Source of the DNA: Candidatus Nanohalarchaeota archaeon
GTDB taxonomy: Archaea; EX4484-52; B79-G9
DNA length: 5,980 nt
Assembly (NCBI GenBank): GCA_017610545.1
Contig: JAFCBV010000071.1
Location: 1-5,980, forward strand
Direction of reading: 5' to 3'
The notes beneath the pieces are model-generated. The model was not told where the DNA came from, searched no databases, and saw only the letters and a program-made list of their open reading frames with translations. The position numbers and the translations under genes are program-made. This document shows, piece after piece, positions 5,242 through 5,980 of this stretch (position 1 is its first letter; each line of letters starts with the position of its first letter).

Positions 5242-5330
5242 GCAGGGGTAGCCAAGCATGGTCAACGGCGCAGGGTTGAGGGCCCTGTTGGTTAGTCCAT
5301 TCACGAGTTCAAATCTCGTCCCCTGCACCA
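5242..5330 (+). tRNA. tRNA-Leu(GAG) with encoded CCA
   Basis: Class II tRNA. Acceptor GCAGGGG (5242-5248) pairs with CCCCTGC (5320-5326), discriminator A5327, then genomic CCA 5328-5330. D stem GCC/GGC, anticodon stem CAGGG/CCCTG with loop TTGAGGG and anticodon GAG at 5278-5280 (codons CUC/CUU). Long variable arm from 5288 with a short TGG/CCA stem, then T arm ACGAG-TTCAAAT-CTCGT. The long variable arm and A73 support leucine. It is the only tRNA here with encoded CCA. The 12-base T-rich spacer to tRNA-Val(CAC) suggests co-transcription. Confidence 0.95.
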
Positions 5331-5342
5331 TTCTTATTTTAA

Positions 5343-5439
5343 AGGCCCGTGGTCTAGCTGGTATGACGTCACCCTCACAATGCGCAAAGTTCGCGCATGA
5401 GACCGGTGAAGGTCCTGAGTTCGAATCTCAGCGGGCCTA
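5343..5439 (+). tRNA. tRNA-Val(CAC) with a 24-base intron at 37/38
   Basis: 5' exon 5343-5379, intron 5380-5403, 3' exon 5404-5439. Acceptor AGGCCCG pairs with CGGGCCT (5432-5438), giving an A1-U72 pair, uncommon for an elongator tRNA; discriminator A5439. Anticodon stem TCACC (5369-5373) with GGTGA (5405-5409); spliced loop CTCACAC with anticodon CAC at 5376-5378 (codon GUG). The junction is a textbook bulge-helix-bulge: central helix CTCA (5374-5377) with TGAG (5398-5401), bulges CAA and ACC, and intron helix TGCGC/GCGCA with a 7-base loop. T arm CTGAG-TTCGAAT-CTCAG. It complements the GAC isoacceptor. Repeat array 2 starts on the next base (5440). Confidence 0.95.
5380..5403 (+). other. 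Canonical 37/38 intron of tRNA-Val(CAC)
   Basis: 24 bases, beginning ATGCGC and ending TGAGAC, with a 5-bp internal stem (5381-5385 with 5393-5397). Both cuts fall after the second base of a 3-base bulge, as archaeal splicing endonuclease requires. Confidence 0.9.
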
Positions 5440-5501
5440 TCTACAACGAGCGAGTCGGCAAACGACCTGCTCGCTTTGTTTGCCAGACGAGCCGTTGTAG
5501 A
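5440..5501 (+). repeat. Structured hairpin element, copy 3 (array 2)
   Basis: P1: perfect 9 bp TCTACAACG (5440-5448) with CGTTGTAGA (5493-5501). Bulged A5449, G-C (5450/5492), C-G (5451/5491, where other copies have U-A), tandem G-A/A-G (5452-5453 with 5489-5490), P2a GTC/GAC (5454-5456 with 5486-5488), bulged A5485, P2b 8 bp GGCAAACG (5457-5464) with TGTTTGCC (5477-5484, one G-U), 12-base loop with GCTCGCT (5469-5475). It begins on the base after the tRNA-Val(CAC) discriminator. Confidence 0.8.
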
Positions 5502-5543
5502 GCTTGAAAAGCCTAACCAATTTCTTTTGTGGATTTTCATGAT
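5501..5543 (+). repeat. Conserved linker hairpin after copy 3
   Basis: TGAAAA (5505-5510) pairs with TTTTCA (5534-5539) around 23 bases starting GCCTAACCAA. From AGCTT to CCAAT it is identical to the linker of copy 4. Confidence 0.65.
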
Positions 5544-5546
5544 TTT

Positions 5547-5604
5547 TGAGGAGTGAGCCCGCAAGCGGCGCGCTCACCTTGCTTGCGAGGCGAACCCTCA
5601 CAAG
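5547..5604 (+). repeat. Structured hairpin element, copy 4 (array 2)
   Basis: P1: TGAGG (5547-5551) with CCTCA (5596-5600), weaker than in the other copies. Bulged A5552, G-C and U-A (5553/5595, 5554/5594), tandem G-A/A-G (5555-5556 with 5592-5593), P2a GCC/GGC (5557-5559 with 5589-5591, a paired change from GTC/GAC), bulged A5588, P2b 8 bp CGCAAGCG (5560-5567) with TGCTTGCG (5580-5587, one G-U), 12-base loop with GCTCAC (5572-5577). It starts 103 bases after the equivalent point of copy 3. Confidence 0.78.
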
Positions 5605-5646
5605 AGCTTGAAAAGCCTAACCAATTATCTTGTGGGATTTTCATGA
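5605..5646 (+). repeat. Conserved linker hairpin after copy 4
   Basis: TGAAAA (5609-5614) pairs with TTTTCA (5638-5643) around 23 bases starting GCCTAACCAA, the fourth occurrence of the linker. Confidence 0.65.
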
Positions 5647-5647
5647 T

Positions 5648-5680
5648 CTCAAAAATGACACCGCTGGTTACATTTTTGAG
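5648..5680 (+). repeat. Terminal hairpin closing array 2
   Basis: CTCAAAAATG (5648-5657) pairs perfectly over 10 bp with CATTTTTGAG (5671-5680) around a 13-base loop. It takes the place where a third hairpin element would start, like the hairpin at 4313-4333, but shares no sequence with it. The T-run inside its 3' arm could assist termination. Confidence 0.6.
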
Positions 5681-5718
5681 TTCGCATAGTGCCTTGCAGA
5701 ATAGCAACCGATTATTAG

Positions 5719-5874
5719 AGTTCTAATTTGAGCACAAAACAGTCTACTTATTTTTTTGCATACTTGTTGTCATATTCAATAAAATTTCCATTAGAACACA
5801 AAAAAGAGGCGTTTCAATATTCTAGACATGATGTATTTTACTTTGTAAAAGAAATCATAAATTATTTTATATAA
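5719..5874 (+). CDS. Possible short ORF or remnant of a longer gene
   Basis: After TAG at 5716-5718 the frame stays open for 51 codons to TAA at 5872-5874. That is a moderate signal in a stretch this AT-rich. The first usable start is TTG at 5728, giving a 48-residue product with an aromatic N-terminal part (STYFFAYLLSY) and a charged C-terminal part (HKKEAFQYSRHDVFYFVKEIINYF). I do not recognise it. There is no clear ATG, Shine-Dalgarno or TATA box, so it could be the tail of a decayed gene or chance. Its stop overlaps the TATA box of the next gene. Confidence 0.28.
   Translation, partial: SSNLSTKQSTYFFAYLLSYSIKFPLEHKKEAFQYSRHDVFYFVKEIINYFI
5865..5874 (+). promoter_or_regulatory. TATA box of the PLD-like gene
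   Basis: TTTTATATAA is centred about 27 bases before ATG 5896, fitting a leaderless archaeal transcript. Confidence 0.6.
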
Positions 5875-5895
5875 CTAGAATATACTATCTAAAGT

Positions 5896-5980
5896 ATGGC
5901 AAAATTTTTAGATACTCTTGGAATTTCTAATGAATTAGGTCAAATAATTAAAAATGCCAAAGAGAAACTAGTTATAATTA
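5896..5980 (+). CDS. PLD-like domain protein, N-terminal fragment (runs off the right edge)
   Basis: ATG at 5896 opens a frame running to the window end (28 full codons). The product begins MAKFLDTLGISNELGQIIKN and continues AKEKLVII. This resembles the opening of phospholipase-D-like proteins, in which a FLDT-GIS-EL segment and a helix with (I/L)IKNAKEKL lead into the first beta strand (usually ISPY). The catalytic HKD motifs would lie beyond the edge, so the family call rests on a short N-terminal resemblance. Such proteins include nucleases and restriction- or defence-associated effectors as well as uncharacterised ones. The gene is AT-rich compared with the left side of the window, and a TATA box lies at the leaderless distance. 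Confidence 0.55.
   Translation, partial: MAKFLDTLGISNELGQIIKNAKEKLVII

Noticed and set aside
5334..5564. Minus-strand ORF of 76 codons, and an overlapping plus-strand ORF at 5258-5500, across the Leu/Val tRNAs and copy 3.
   Set aside because: Both lie over tRNA genes and structured repeats and show no protein-like features or start signals.
4171..5646. Integron attC-like core: GCYTAAC in the linkers fits the RYYYAAC core-site consensus, and the copy 1 linker looks somewhat like a classical attC left end.
   Set aside because: No partner GTTRRRY site occurs at the other end of any unit, there is no cassette ORF between units, and no integron integrase is in the window. Copy 1 (GCATAAC) breaks the consensus.
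4107..5680. CRISPR array or box C/D guide RNA cluster.
   Set aside because: The repeated parts are structured and vary in sequence, without constant direct repeats and unique spacers. No paired RUGAUGA and CUGA boxes were found in fixed positions.

Overview
The window is archaeal DNA. The evidence is an archaeal gene set (geranylgeranylglyceryl phosphate synthase for ether lipids, topoisomerase VI subunit B, a two-KH Dim2/Pno1-type protein, a DUF116 protein), TATA boxes about 26-28 bases before several starts with little or no leader, and tRNA genes carrying bulge-helix-bulge introns. The lineage cannot be fixed. A small-genome euryarchaeal or DPANN-type archaeon would fit, but that is a guess.

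Layout: positions 1-2121 hold three minus-strand housekeeping genes, read right to left: GGGP synthase, the KH protein, and the start of top6B, which runs off the left edge. A 53-base divergent gap with one palindromic TATA element separates them from two plus-strand genes (2175-3712), a DHH/DHHA1 phosphoesterase and a DUF116 cysteine-rich protein. From 3823 to 5439 lies a tRNA cluster, all on the plus strand: Gly(TCC), Val(GAC), Glu(CTC), Leu(GAG) and Val(CAC), with a HAD-family phosphatase between Glu and Leu. tRNA-Gly is interrupted by a 71-base intron inside the T loop (59/60). tRNA-Val(CAC) has a standard 24-base intron at 37/38.

The least ordinary part is a repeated structured element seen four times in two tandem pairs (4107-4310 and 5440-5646). 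Each pair begins at the base directly after the discriminator of a tRNA-Val gene. Each unit is about 104 bases. It is a long hairpin with a tandem G-A/A-G motif, bulged adenines at fixed places, an 8-bp stem and a 12-base loop containing GCTC, followed by a conserved linker (TGAAAAGCnTAACCAA) closed by TTTTCA. Stem sequences differ between copies while pairing is kept, which points to selection on RNA (or single-stranded DNA) structure. Each array ends in a strong unrelated hairpin. I do not recognise the family. A structured RNA processed out of a tRNA-Val read-through transcript is the reading I favour; a tRNA-associated mobile repeat is the main alternative.

The right end (about 5700-5980) is clearly more AT-rich. 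It holds a possible short ORF and the first 28 codons of a PLD-like gene with its own TATA box, and may be the edge of an accessory region.
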